Positions 1 through 7,721 of a stretch of 45,450 bases of DNA are shown here, one piece after another. The DNA is taken from assembly GCF_025964975.1 (NCBI RefSeq), contig NZ_JAOPXV010000119.1:1-45450 (forward strand), in the 5' to 3' direction. The stretch is from Nocardioides sp. (GTDB taxonomy: Bacteria; Actinomycetota; Actinomycetes; Propionibacteriales; Nocardioidaceae). Below the pieces are notes generated by a model that did not search any database, was not told the DNA's origin, and was given only the letters and a program-made list of their open reading frames with translations. Numbering within the stretch: position 1 is the first letter of the stretch; every line of letters starts with the position of its first letter. The position numbers and the translations under genes were made by a program.

Positions 1-109
1 CCGCCACCCGGTCGGCCCAGCCGCGCAGGCCGTTGGGGCGGGTCTGGTCCGGGTCGCCGACGCCTTCGGTGAAGGAGTCGCCGAGGGCGACGTAGCGATG
101 GAAGGTCAC
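1..109 (-). CDS. SGNH/GDSL-family hydrolase, N-terminal part only
   Basis: The minus strand reads from a GTG at 109 into the window edge. The first residues are [20 protein letters not shown], which contain the GDSFTEG block I of SGNH/GDSL esterases; its Ser is the nucleophile of the family. Family members hydrolyse esters of lipids or acylated sugars. The other catalytic blocks lie outside the window, so substrate and location cannot be judged. No signal peptide precedes the block, which suggests a cytoplasmic enzyme. An ATG at 117 is out of frame and stops after three codons. The gene is divergent from dcd, with 64 bp between the two starts. Confidence 0.8.
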   Translation of the reverse strand, partial: MTFHRYVALGDSFTEGVGDPDQTRPNGLRGWADRVA

Positions 110-160
110 CGGGGCATTGTCCAATCCGCACGCCACGGGTCTGCAGCGGCCCCGGGTCAC

Positions 161-166
161 TAGGCT
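161..166 (+). promoter_or_regulatory. Putative -10 box (TAGGCT) for leaderless dcd
   Basis: TAGGCT matches the actinobacterial TANNNT -10 pattern and ends 7 nt before the GTG chosen as the dcd start. There is no Shine-Dalgarno sequence in between, so the transcript would begin at or next to the start codon. The same spacing is seen at four other genes in this window. Confidence 0.5.
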
Positions 167-173
167 GCATCCC

Positions 174-749
174 GTGCTTCTCTCCGACCGCGACATCCTC
201 GCCGAGATCGACGACGGGCGCATCGCCCTCGAGCCATGGGATCCAGCGATGCTGCAGCCCTCGAGCATCGACGTGCGACTCGACCGGTTCTTCCGGGTCT
301 TCGAGAACCATCGCTACCCGCACATCGACCCGGCGGCCGACCAGTCGGACCTGACTCGCGAGGTCGAGCCCGAGGGCGAAGAGCCGTTCATCCTGCACCC
401 CGGCGAGTTCGTGCTGGGTTCGACCTACGAGGTCGTGAGCCTGCCCGACGACGTTGCCGCCCGGGTGGAGGGAAAGTCGAGCCTGGGCCGCCTCGGGCTG
501 TTGACCCACGCGACCGCCGGTTTCGTCGATCCGGGCTTCAGTGGGCACGTCACGCTCGAGCTGGCCAACGTCGCGACCCTGCCCATCAAGCTCTACCCCG
601 GCATGAAGATCGGGCAGTTCTGCTTCTTCCGGTTGTCCTCACCGAGCGAGCACCCCTACGGCTCGGAGAAGTACGGCTCTCGCTATCAAGGACAGCGCGG
701 CCCCACCCCGAGCCGGAGCTTCCAGAACTTCCACCGCACGGAGATCTAG
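174..749 (+). CDS. dcd: dCTP deaminase (actinobacterial, probably bifunctional DCD-DUT)
   Basis: This 191-residue protein matches actinobacterial dCTP deaminases over its whole length. It opens with VLLSDRDI, has [13 protein letters not shown] near residues 30-42, and carries the active-site stretches [18 protein letters not shown] and [13 protein letters not shown] in the middle, with the substrate-closing tail [15 protein letters not shown]. The enzyme converts dCTP towards dUMP for thymidylate synthesis in the cytosol. Actinobacterial members are often bifunctional deaminase/dUTPases, but I infer this from family and length only. The reading frame is open upstream to an ATG at 117, but homology starts at the GTG at 174, which has a -10-like TAGGCT 7 nt before it and no ribosome binding site. 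Confidence 0.95.
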   Translation: MLLSDRDILAEIDDGRIALEPWDPAMLQPSSIDVRLDRFFRVFENHRYPHIDPAADQSDLTREVEPEGEEPFILHPGEFVLGSTYEVVSLPDDVAARVEGKSSLGRLGLLTHATAGFVDPGFSGHVTLELANVATLPIKLYPGMKIGQFCFFRLSSPSEHPYGSEKYGSRYQGQRGPTPSRSFQNFHRTEI

Positions 750-775
750 CGACATCCGCACGCGGCTGGCACGCG

Positions 776-1090
776 ATGGTGGCCGCGCTCGCCATCGGAG
801 CCGTGGTCTTCCAGCTGGTGCTGGTGTGCCTGGGGGGAACCGTCCTGGACGAGACCAATCCCCCCGACCTCATGGAGCGAGTGGTGCGGTTCTTCGTGGC
901 GTGGCTGGCCTACACGCTGGTCCGCGGCGCGATCACCGAGTTCTACCCCTATCCGTTCCTGGACGCTGACGTCGAGGGGTACGCCGCAGTGTCGGTCGTG
1001 TCCCTGGGCATTGCTGTGCTCTTCGTCGGGCTGGCAGCTCTGGCCTGGCGTGGTGACGCAGCCCTGGGGCGCAGGCGACACACGGTGTAG
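776..1090 (+). CDS. Pr6Pr-like membrane protein, internally shortened
   Basis: This 104-residue hydrophobic protein lies 26 nt after dcd. Residues 1-40 look like the start of Pr6Pr-family membrane proteins (first membrane helix, a short loop, then ERVVRFF). Residues 41-104 look like the family's C-terminal part (WLAYTLVRGAITEFYPYPFLD followed by a last helix). Family members known to me are about 200 residues, with several helices between these two parts. Here FF is joined directly to VAWLAY near nt 896, so about 90 residues seem to be missing in frame. The frame is otherwise intact. In-frame codons before the ATG resemble the usual RxWH start, so the true start is uncertain. Function is unknown, and it may be a decayed gene. 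Confidence 0.55.
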   Translation: MVAALAIGAVVFQLVLVCLGGTVLDETNPPDLMERVVRFFVAWLAYTLVRGAITEFYPYPFLDADVEGYAAVSVVSLGIAVLFVGLAALAWRGDAALGRRRHTV

Positions 1091-1101
1091 CGGGAGGTGG
1101 G

Positions 1102-1130
1102 TTAGGGTTGCCTAAGTAAGGTTTCCCTAA
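1102..1130. promoter_or_regulatory. Iron-box-like dyad (DtxR/IdeR type) before the siderophore operon
   Basis: Twelve-base arms TTAGGGTTGCCT and AGGTTTCCCTAA flank AAGTA; nine of the twelve positions pair. Each half also resembles the 19-bp DtxR/IdeR iron box (TTAGGTTAGSCTAACCTAA); by my hand alignment 13 of 19 bases match in the left copy (1102-1120) and 12 of 19 in the right copy (1117-1135). The site ends 13 nt before the first ATG of an iron-uptake operon, where Fe2+-bound repressor would block expression. The ribosome binding site GGAG follows at 1135-1138. Confidence 0.7.
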
Positions 1131-1143
1131 CTTTGGAGTATCC

Positions 1144-2178
1144 ATGTCCTCTCTCCTGCGCACCAGCGCCGCAGCAGCCCTCGCGCTCGCCGCCCTCACC
1201 GCCTGCAGTACCGGCTCGACGACGACCGCCGACGCCACCGTCCAACCGTCTGCGGCGACGTCGGCACAGGCCGACGCCTACCCCGCCACGATCGAGCACG
1301 CCTTCGGTGAGACCACCATCGCGGAGGAGCCCACCAGGATCGCGACGCTCGGTTGGACCGATCAGGACCACGCGCTCGCGCTCGGGGTGGTCCCGGTCGG
1401 TGCCACCAGGATCACCTGGGGTGGCAACGCGGGCGGCTCGACCGACTGGTTCGACGCGGCTGTCGCCGAGACGGACGCGGAGGCTCCGGTCCGGTATGAC
1501 GACGCCGACGGCGCTCCGATCGACGAGATCGTCCAGCTCGAGCCCGACCTCATCCTGGCCACCAATTCGGGCATCACCGAGGCGGAGTACGCGAAGCTCA
1601 CCAAGATCGCACCCGTGGTCGCCTACCCCGAGTTCCCGTGGACGACGCCGTGGCAGACCTCCCTCGACATGGTCGGCCAGGCGCTGGGTCGCAGCGACCT
1701 GGCAGCCGAGGTCACCGAGGAGACCGAGGCGCAGATCGCTGCGACCACCGCCGAGAACCCCGTGCTCGAGGGTGCCTCACTCATCTACGCCTACCTCACG
1801 CCGGCGGATCTCTCGACGGTCGGCATCTACGCGCCTGCCGACCCCCGAGTGTCCCTGCTCCGCGACTTCGGCATGGTCGATGCCCCGGCCGTCGAAGGTA
1901 CGATCGAGGAAGGCGAGTTCTACGGCACCGTCTCGGCCGAGCAGTCGTCCGAGCTCGAGTCCGACGTCATCATCACGTGGGTCGAGAAGGCCTCCGACGT
2001 GGAGACCATCGAGGGCGACAAGCTCCTGGGTAAGATCCCGGCGATCGAGTCGGGCAACTTCTACGCCGAGCCGGACAAGTCGATCGCCATGGCATCGACC
2101 AACCCGACGCCGCTGTCCATCCCCTTCGTGATCGACAACGTCATCCCGAAGGTCGTCGAGGCAGTCGCAGCGTCGTGA
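1144..2178 (+). CDS. Iron-siderophore ABC transporter substrate-binding lipoprotein
   Basis: This 344-residue lipoprotein has a signal peptide ending in a lipobox, LTAC, at residues 18-21 (Cys21). The mature part starts with a low-complexity Ser/Thr linker, then AYPATIEHAFGETTIAEEPTRIATLGWTD, typical of the FepB/FhuD class of helical-backbone binding proteins (Peripla_BP_2). It should be anchored to the outer face of the membrane, bind a ferric siderophore and hand it to the two permeases encoded next. The ATG at 1144 has a GGAG site 5 nt upstream and follows an iron-box-like dyad. Its stop overlaps the GTG of the next gene by 4 nt. The siderophore bound cannot be told from sequence. Confidence 0.9.
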   Translation: MSSLLRTSAAAALALAALTACSTGSTTTADATVQPSAATSAQADAYPATIEHAFGETTIAEEPTRIATLGWTDQDHALALGVVPVGATRITWGGNAGGSTDWFDAAVAETDAEAPVRYDDADGAPIDEIVQLEPDLILATNSGITEAEYAKLTKIAPVVAYPEFPWTTPWQTSLDMVGQALGRSDLAAEVTEETEAQIAATTAENPVLEGASLIYAYLTPADLSTVGIYAPADPRVSLLRDFGMVDAPAVEGTIEEGEFYGTVSAEQSSELESDVIITWVEKASDVETIEGDKLLGKIPAIESGNFYAEPDKSIAMASTNPTPLSIPFVIDNVIPKVVEAVAAS

Positions 2179-3218
2179 CCCACACCCCGCTCATCACCCG
2201 CGGGGCGGAGGCCAGCCATCAGACCCGATCTCCACGCCGGCTGGCCACGCCTGCCGTGACCGTCCTCCTCGTGGGCACGGTCGCGGCGGCGTGCCTGGTC
2301 TCGGTCGCAGTGGGCGCACGTGCGGTGCCGCTCGTGGCGATCTTGGACTCCTCTCATCCTCTCCACAACGTCTCGCGGGCCCGCATCGACCGGACGTTGC
2401 TCGGTCTTGCGGTGGGGGCGGCCCTGGCGCTCGCCGGGGCGGTTCTGCAAGGCCTCACCCGCAACCCCCTCGCCGATCCTGGCTTCCTCGGCATCAACGC
2501 AGGCGCGAGCTTCGCGATGGTCCTGGGCCTATCGGTGTTCGGCGTCTCCGAGCTCCGTGACTTCCTCTGGATCGCCTTCGTCGGGGCCGCGGTCGCCGCC
2601 GTGCTCGTGCATGTGATCGCCGCCCTCGGGCGTGACGGTGCAACGCCCGGCAAGCTCGCCATCGCCGGGGCCGCGGTGACCGCCGCGGCCTCCGGCTGGA
2701 CCACCGGCGTACTGCTGGTCGACAGCAAGACGATGGAGACCTTCCGCTACTGGCAGGTCGGCACCATCGGCGGGCGGGACCTCGACGTCCTGCTCACGGG
2801 GGCTCCGTTCCTGGTCGTCGGCGCACTCATGGCAATCACCGGGTCCGGCCTGCTCAATACCTTGGCGCTGGGGGACGACCTCGCGCGCGGGCTCGGACGG
2901 CGTACGGCCGTAGACCGGGTCGTCCTCGGCGTTGCCGTGGTGCTGCTCGCGGGCACGGCCACCGCGCTGGCCGGACCCATCGCCTTCGTCGGCCTCGTCG
3001 TGCCGCACGCCGTACGCGGACTCGTCGGTAGTGACTACTCCCGGGTGCTACCCCATTGCGCGCTGGGTGGCGCGGTGCTGGTGCTGATCGCCGACACCCT
3101 CGGTCGGGTGGTCATGCCGCCAGCCGAGGTGCAGGTCGGCGTGATGGCGGCCGTCCTCGGTGCACCCGTGTTCCTCGTCCTGGTCCGACGCGGCCGCGCA
3201 GGGGGCGGGGCGCTGTGA
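2175..3218 (+). CDS. FecCD-family iron-siderophore ABC permease (first subunit)
   Basis: This 347-residue protein has about nine to ten hydrophobic segments. It contains the family stretches GLTRNPLADPGFLGINAGA (near residues 92-110) and AGPIAFVGLVVPHAVRGLVGSD in the C-terminal third; the latter carries the coupling region that contacts the ATPase. It forms half of the transmembrane channel for ferric siderophores, paired with the product of the next gene. The GTG start lies inside the previous stop (GTGA overlap), and the next gene begins the same way, so translation of the operon is coupled. The cytoplasmic N-terminus of about 20 residues is longer than in many homologues. Confidence 0.92.
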   Translation: MTHTPLITRGAEASHQTRSPRRLATPAVTVLLVGTVAAACLVSVAVGARAVPLVAILDSSHPLHNVSRARIDRTLLGLAVGAALALAGAVLQGLTRNPLADPGFLGINAGASFAMVLGLSVFGVSELRDFLWIAFVGAAVAAVLVHVIAALGRDGATPGKLAIAGAAVTAAASGWTTGVLLVDSKTMETFRYWQVGTIGGRDLDVLLTGAPFLVVGALMAITGSGLLNTLALGDDLARGLGRRTAVDRVVLGVAVVLLAGTATALAGPIAFVGLVVPHAVRGLVGSDYSRVLPHCALGGAVLVLIADTLGRVVMPPAEVQVGVMAAVLGAPVFLVLVRRGRAGGGAL

Positions 3219-4279
3219 CGGCGACGCTGAGGCCCGCCCCGGTCGCTGTCACTGCGACGGCCGAGGCGCTGGACCTGGTCCGTTCCGCCCGCCGCGGGCC
3301 GCGTCGTCGTCACCTGCTGGTGGTCGGCGGGCTCGCGGTGCTCCTGTTCCTGGCCTTCTCCGCTCGCGTGCTGCTCGGCGACTACACGATCACCGTCCCG
3401 GACTTCTTCCGCATCCTGGCCGGCGCCGACATTCCCGGGGCTGGCTACATCCTGATGGAGAGCAAGCTGCCGCGCGCCGTCCTCGCGCTGCTGGCTGGGC
3501 TCGCGTTGGGTGTTGCCGGCGCGTTGTTCCAGACGACGCTGCGCAACCCGCTCGCCAGCCCCGACATCATCGGCGTCAACCTCGGCGCCAGTGCCCTGGC
3601 GGTCGTCGCGATCGCGCTCTGGGGCTGGCACGGCTTGTCGGTCTCGGCGGCGGCCATCGTCGGCGCCGTGGGTGTCGCCCTCGTCGTACGCCTCGTCGCA
3701 GGCACCCACGGCGGCCACCGACTCATCCTGGTCGGCATCGGTGCGGCGGCCGCGACACAGTCGGTCATCCAGTACGTCTTCACCCGCGTCGACGAGTACG
3801 ACGCCCAACTGGTGCTCCGCTGGCTCACGGGCAGCGTCAACGGCGTCGACTGGTCGACGATCCGGCTGCTGGCCGTCGCACTGGCCCTCATGCTGCCCGT
3901 GACGTGGTGGTTTGCACGTTCGCTGCGGATCAGCGAGCTCGGGGACGATGCCGCTGCCGGGCTGGGCGTCTCTAGCGCACGCGGGCAGCTGTTGCTCCTG
4001 GCCGGTGTGCTGCTCTGCGCGGTGTCCGTCGCTGCAGCAGGTCCGATTGCCTTCGTGTCGTTCCTCGCGGGTCCGATCGCCCGCGGGCTCAACGCGGGGC
4101 GGACGACGCTCCTCGGGTCCGCGCTCGCCGGAGCCGTCACCGTCGTGTCGGCCGACTACGTCGGCGACTACCTCATCCCCGACACCAACCTGCCGGTCGG
4201 CGTCGTCACCGGCGCCGTCGGTGCACCGTTCCTGCTCTGGCTGCTTGCTCGCGGCCGCACCGGAAGGAGGGCGGCATGA
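3215..4279 (+). CDS. FecCD-family iron-siderophore ABC permease (second subunit)
   Basis: This 354-residue protein is the partner of the preceding permease. Diagnostic stretches are TTLRNPLASPDIIGVNLGAS near residues 108-127 and AAAGPIAFVSFLAGPIARGL in the C-terminal third. About ten membrane helices follow a basic N-terminus of some 35 residues. The frame is open back to 3056, but GTG at 3215 overlaps the stop of the first permease by 4 nt, matches the spacing elsewhere in this operon and gives the family's usual length. Two different permease genes side by side imply a heterodimeric channel, as in FepDG. Confidence 0.92.
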   Translation: MTATLRPAPVAVTATAEALDLVRSARRGPRRRHLLVVGGLAVLLFLAFSARVLLGDYTITVPDFFRILAGADIPGAGYILMESKLPRAVLALLAGLALGVAGALFQTTLRNPLASPDIIGVNLGASALAVVAIALWGWHGLSVSAAAIVGAVGVALVVRLVAGTHGGHRLILVGIGAAAATQSVIQYVFTRVDEYDAQLVLRWLTGSVNGVDWSTIRLLAVALALMLPVTWWFARSLRISELGDDAAAGLGVSSARGQLLLLAGVLLCAVSVAAAGPIAFVSFLAGPIARGLNAGRTTLLGSALAGAVTVVSADYVGDYLIPDTNLPVGVVTGAVGAPFLLWLLARGRTGRRAA

Positions 4280-5100
4280 TCGCCACCCCGACCTCACGCC
4301 TGTCCGCGTCGCACCTCACGCTGGGCTACAGAGACACGGCCATCGTCAGCGACCTCGACCTCCAGGTCCCCGATGGGAAGGTCACTGTCATCGTCGGCGC
4401 CAACGCCTGCGGCAAGTCGACCCTGCTGCGTGGCCTCGCGCGACTGCTGAGGCCGCAGTCGGGCGCGGTCCTGCTCGACGGCGACGTGATTCACCGGCTG
4501 CCCACCAAGCAGGTCGCACGCACCCTCGGGCTGCTGCCGCAGAACCCGATCGCGCCCGAGGGTGTCACGGTCGTCGACCTTGTCGGACGCGGACGGCACC
4601 CGCACCACGGCGCCTTCCGGCGGTGGACGAGCGCCGACGACCAGGCCGTGATGGAGGCGCTCGCACTGACCGACACCCTCGCGCTGGCCGACCGGGTGGT
4701 CGACGAGCTCTCGGGCGGCCAACGCCAGCGGGTGTGGATCGCCATGGCGCTGGCCCAGGGCACCGACCTGCTGCTGCTCGACGAGCCGACGACCTACCTC
4801 GACGTCGCACACCAGGTCGAGATGCTCGATCTGCTCGCCGACCTCAACGCTCGGCGCGCCACCACCATTGTCATGGTCCTGCACGACCTCAACCTCTCGG
4901 CCCGGTACGCCGACCACCTCGTCGCCCTGAGGGCGGGCCGCATCGTCGCGGAGGGGCCGCCTCGCGAGGTCGTGACCGAGGACGTGGTCCGCTCCGTCTT
5001 CGGTCTCGACAACCGCGTCATCGACGACCCCGTCTCGCACACCCCCCTCGTGGTGCCCGTCTCGCGGTATCGCGCCGGTCCGGTAGAGGAAGCCTCATGA
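4276..5100 (+). CDS. Iron-siderophore ABC transporter ATP-binding protein (FepC/FecE type)
   Basis: This 274-residue ABC ATPase has all the motifs needed for activity: Walker A GANACGKST at residues 41-49, a Q-loop in LLPQNPIAPEGVTV, signature LSGGQRQR from residue 145, Walker B LLLLDEP at 165-171, and switch His203 in VLHDLNL. The DEPTTYLD variant after Walker B is typical of the FecE/FepC subfamily. It powers uptake through the two permeases from the cytosolic side. The ATG overlaps the previous stop by 4 nt. The C-terminal 40 residues carry the usual FGLDNRVIDDPVS extension of siderophore ATPases. Confidence 0.95.
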   Translation: MIATPTSRLSASHLTLGYRDTAIVSDLDLQVPDGKVTVIVGANACGKSTLLRGLARLLRPQSGAVLLDGDVIHRLPTKQVARTLGLLPQNPIAPEGVTVVDLVGRGRHPHHGAFRRWTSADDQAVMEALALTDTLALADRVVDELSGGQRQRVWIAMALAQGTDLLLLDEPTTYLDVAHQVEMLDLLADLNARRATTIVMVLHDLNLSARYADHLVALRAGRIVAEGPPREVVTEDVVRSVFGLDNRVIDDPVSHTPLVVPVSRYRAGPVEEAS

Positions 5101-6044
5101 CCACCACAACAGATGTCCTGCCGATGCTGATCACGGACGTCGAGGTGGTCTCGGTCGAGCGGCTGAGCCCGAGCTTCGTCCGAGTCGTGCTGGGGGCCGC
5201 CGCACTGGCCGACTTCGGTGTCGACGGGCCCCGCTACGACCAGCGCATGAAGCTGGTCTTTCCCGACCCCCGCACCGGCTGCCTGTCGTCGGCAGGCGAG
5301 GCCGGGGGGTCGTGGACGACGACCTGGCTCGAACGGCCGGCGGAGGAACGTGGACACATGCGGACGTACACGATCCGGGACGTGCGTGGCTCAGGTGCCG
5401 ACACCACGATCGTGGTGGACATCGTGCTTCACCTCGAAGGTGACCAGGTCGGCCCCGGCTCGACCTGGGCGGCGGTGGCCGCCCCGGGAGATCGACTGGT
5501 GCTGGTAGCGCCTCGGCGCGGCTTCGAGTTCGGCGGCATCGAGTTCGCCCCGTCGGTGGGCGCCGAGCTGCTGATGGTGGCCGACGAGACGGCCGTCCCT
5601 GCCGTGTGCGCCGTGCTCGAGCAGCTGTCCCCGACAGTGACTGGTGCCGCCTTCATCGAGGTGCCCACCGCCGGTGACGTCCTCGACGTCCGGGGCCCGG
5701 TGGGAGTCAGCGTCACCTGGTTGGTCCGAGGGCAAGCCCCGCTCGGACAACGGTTGCACGACGCTGTGGTGGGCCACCTCGGGATCGGTCCCGCCGACGT
5801 GGATGTTGCCGCCGACGACGTGGACCCCGACCTGTGGGAGACGCCGACCTTCTCCTCCTCCGGCGAGGAGATCCCCGCCACCCGGGCCGTGGGCCACGAG
5901 CTCGACGGCCTCTATGCCTGGATCGCGGGGGAGTCCACGGTGGTCACCGGGCTCCGGCGCCACCTCGTCAACGAGCTGCAGGTCGATCGCAGCCAGGTCG
6001 CCTTCATGGGTTACTGGCGCCGCGGTGTGGCGATGCGGTCCTGA
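5097..6044 (+). CDS. Siderophore-interacting protein (FAD-binding ferric-siderophore reductase)
   Basis: This 315-residue protein belongs to the ViuB/YqjH family of cytosolic flavoproteins that release iron from imported siderophores by reducing Fe3+ with NAD(P)H. The FAD-binding signature RTYTIR is at residues 89-94. A DVDIVLH-like strand and the SIP C-terminal stretch LYAWIAGEST, ending in GYWRRG, are present. The ATG at 5097 overlaps the ATPase stop by 4 nt. The frame extends far upstream to 3912, but that part is out-of-frame shadow of the permease and ATPase. It is the last gene of the operon, and its stop codon lies inside an 18-bp palindrome shared with the convergent 36-residue ORF. 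Confidence 0.92.
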   Translation: MTTTTDVLPMLITDVEVVSVERLSPSFVRVVLGAAALADFGVDGPRYDQRMKLVFPDPRTGCLSSAGEAGGSWTTTWLERPAEERGHMRTYTIRDVRGSGADTTIVVDIVLHLEGDQVGPGSTWAAVAAPGDRLVLVAPRRGFEFGGIEFAPSVGAELLMVADETAVPAVCAVLEQLSPTVTGAAFIEVPTAGDVLDVRGPVGVSVTWLVRGQAPLGQRLHDAVVGHLGIGPADVDVAADDVDPDLWETPTFSSSGEEIPATRAVGHELDGLYAWIAGESTVVTGLRRHLVNELQVDRSQVAFMGYWRRGVAMRS

Positions 6045-6057
6045 TCACCTGATCAGG
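6040..6057. terminator. Palindrome holding the stop codons of two convergent genes
   Basis: CCTGATCA-CC-TGATCAGG is a perfect 8-bp inverted repeat. The plus-strand stop TGA (6042-6044) and the minus-strand stop TGA (6053-6055) fall in opposite arms. There is no T-run, so use as a bidirectional terminator is only possible. It is the only sequence between the two reading frames. Confidence 0.4.
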
Positions 6058-6163
6058 TCGTACGCCGCCCGAAGCTGCGGCTGCGTCGGATGTTCGTGGC
6101 GTCGTTGCGACGCTCGGTCTGGTGGTGTCGGGCGATGAGCTCGAGGTCGTTGAGGGGATACAT
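6053..6163 (-). CDS. Basic 36-residue microprotein
   Basis: A 36-codon frame begins with MYPLNDLELIARHHQTERRN and ends in an arginine-rich tail (RRSRSFGRRTT). A strong ribosome binding site, AAGGAG, lies 7 nt before the ATG, and the frame starts 27 nt after the DUF4097 gene on the same strand, so it is probably the last gene of that operon. About a quarter of the residues are Arg or His; there is no membrane segment or cysteine. I do not recognise a named family. The layout (short amphipathic start, basic tail) resembles the 44-residue ORF at 35488-35622. A nucleic-acid or membrane-surface role is a guess. Confidence 0.6.
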   Translation of the reverse strand: MYPLNDLELIARHHQTERRNDATNIRRSRSFGRRTT

Positions 6164-6190
6164 GGTGGTGCTCCTTCGGTCTGGTGTGGG

Positions 6191-7012
6191 TCAGCGCTGC
6201 ATGAGGGTGATGTCGCCACTTGCGGTCGTGGCGCGGATCTCTAGGTGGTCCTGCCCGTCGGTCGGGGGGCCGACCGGCGTGAGGTCGGACTGGACGCGTC
6301 CCGACATGGTGGTGATGTCGGTCCACACCGGTGTGCCGGCCGGGATGCCGATGCGCACGTCGCCGCTGGCCGCCTTCAGGACGTAGTGGCCCTTGTGTGC
6401 CTCGCCGACGTCCAGGTCGCCGGAGCCGGTGGAGAGCGCGAGGTCGTCGGCTGCCTGTCCGACCTGGACGTCGCCGGACCCGGTCTTGACGGCCAGTCGG
6501 CCAGCCACGGACTCGATCCGGACGTCGCCCGAGCCGGTGGAGACGGTAAGGCCGGCGCACCGACGGATGCTGACGTCGCCGGACCCGCTCTTGATGCGGG
6601 CGTCTCCGCGCAGCTCGACCACCCTGATCTCGCCCGAACCGCTCTGCAGCTCGCTCGTGCCGTCGACGAGCTCGACGCTGAGGTAGCCCGAGCCGGAGTT
6701 GACCCACAGGCCACCAACGGCGCCCAGGACCTCGGTGTCGGCGCTGCCGGCCTTGACGGTGAGGGCGCTGTGGGCCGGCATCACGACCGAGATCTCCGCG
6801 CGCTGGCCGGCGCCCACGATGAATCCCATCCCCGATCGGGGGGCAACGACCTGGATCCTGTCCTCGCGCTGCTCGATGACGACCTCTTCGGCGTGCTTCC
6901 CGGTGACGGTCACCTCGGTGCGGGTCACGTCGGCGGCGGTGATGGTGACGCGGCCTGAGTGGCATTCGACGTACAACTCGATGGGCTGGGGGGTCTCGAA
7001 GCTTCGTTCCAT
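6191..7012 (-). CDS. DUF4097 family beta-strand repeat protein
   Basis: This 273-residue protein is built of short beta-strand repeats with the recurring core SGSGDV/STGSGDVRI, about seven copies between residues 90 and 260. That is the pattern of DUF4097/DUF4098 adhesin-like beta-helix proteins, which form a right-handed parallel beta-solenoid. It has no signal peptide or membrane segment, so it is likely cytosolic, unlike many DUF4097 proteins fused to membrane domains. The ATG at 7012 is preceded by GGAG. It lies 77 nt downstream of the ribbon-helix-helix gene and 27 nt upstream of the microprotein. The biochemical role of the family is not established. Confidence 0.85.
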   Translation of the reverse strand: MERSFETPQPIELYVECHSGRVTITAADVTRTEVTVTGKHAEEVVIEQREDRIQVVAPRSGMGFIVGAGQRAEISVVMPAHSALTVKAGSADTEVLGAVGGLWVNSGSGYLSVELVDGTSELQSGSGEIRVVELRGDARIKSGSGDVSIRRCAGLTVSTGSGDVRIESVAGRLAVKTGSGDVQVGQAADDLALSTGSGDLDVGEAHKGHYVLKAASGDVRIGIPAGTPVWTDITTMSGRVQSDLTPVGPPTDGQDHLEIRATTASGDITLMQR

Positions 7013-7089
7013 GGGGGTCTCCAGGGTGTGTTCGTCCTACCGGCCAGCCTGAGTGCTGGTCGGTTCACGTGCTTGACGGTGGTTGCGGG

Positions 7090-7632
7090 CTACTGCCAGC
7101 CGGTCATCCGGCGGGAACCGCGCGGTCCTGCCGGACGGTTCGGTCCGGGCTGAGAGAAGAACGGCAGGCTCGAGAGATCGATGTCCACGTTGACCGCGTG
7201 GTCGCTGGTGGCGCCCCGCACGACGTTGACGAGCCAGGTGTTGAGGCTGTGCCCGGCCGCGGCGGCCTTCTCCTCGGCCCGCGCCTTGACCGACTCGGGG
7301 ATGCGGAGCGTGATCCTGGCCAGTCCTTCGTCGTCCTCGGGCGGCGCGGGCGGAGCCGGAGGCGGCGGAGGAGCAGGCGCGACATGGGCGGGCGCCAGGT
7401 CGACGACGAAGTCGAGGTCGCGTCCGTTGAGGCGGACGTCCACACCGCCGTCGGGGAGCTCGGCAGTGATCTCGGCTGCCGCTTGGGAGATGGCCTCCAT
7501 CAGCACGAGGCGCGTGCTGGGGTCGAGCGCGTAGGTCAGTCGTTCCGCGGCCGCACGAACCTCATCCCCGCCCGCGTCCGCGGCGGCCAGGAGGTCTCGT
7601 CGGAGAGATTCGACGTAGGGGGTGATGTCCAT
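7090..7632 (-). CDS. Ribbon-helix-helix (HicB/Arc-like) regulatory protein with N-terminal DUF
   Basis: The 180-residue protein has three parts: an N-terminal helical domain of about 85 residues starting MDITPYVESLRRDL, a Pro/Ala-rich linker near residues 85-100, and a ribbon-helix-helix domain (ARITLRIPESVKARAEEKAA followed by GHSLNTWLVNVVRGA, about residues 105-140). The RHH fold binds DNA as a dimer through its first strand, so this is probably the autoregulator of the operon. A perfect 21-nt palindrome lies 9 nt before the ATG. An in-frame GTG/ATG extension to 7650 exists but would run through that palindrome, so 7632 is preferred. It is often annotated as a toxin-antitoxin HicB protein, but no HicA toxin is present here. 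Confidence 0.75.
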   Translation of the reverse strand: MDITPYVESLRRDLLAAADAGGDEVRAAAERLTYALDPSTRLVLMEAISQAAAEITAELPDGGVDVRLNGRDLDFVVDLAPAHVAPAPPPPPAPPAPPEDDEGLARITLRIPESVKARAEEKAAAAGHSLNTWLVNVVRGATSDHAVNVDIDLSSLPFFSQPGPNRPAGPRGSRRMTGWQ

Positions 7633-7640
7633 GCGCCACC

Positions 7641-7661
7641 ATGACACCACCGTGGTGTCAT
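7641..7661. promoter_or_regulatory. Perfect palindromic operator upstream of the RHH gene
   Basis: ATGACACCAC, one central C, then GTGGTGTCAT: ten-base arms with no mismatch. Further half-sites resembling ACACCA or TGGTGT occur at 7664-7691. On the minus strand a TATGGT that could serve as a -10 lies just upstream. The position, directly before the start of a ribbon-helix-helix gene, suggests autoregulation. Confidence 0.65.
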
Positions 7662-7721
7662 GTCAACACCATATGGCGTCAGAGTGGTGTCGCGCGACGT
7701 CAGGGGGCGTGTAGGGCCTGG

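Noticed and set aside
3912..5096. N-terminal extension of the siderophore-interacting protein frame to 3912
   Set aside because: The extension is out-of-frame shadow of the permease and ATPase; the ATG at 5097 gives the family's usual start and a 4-nt overlap.
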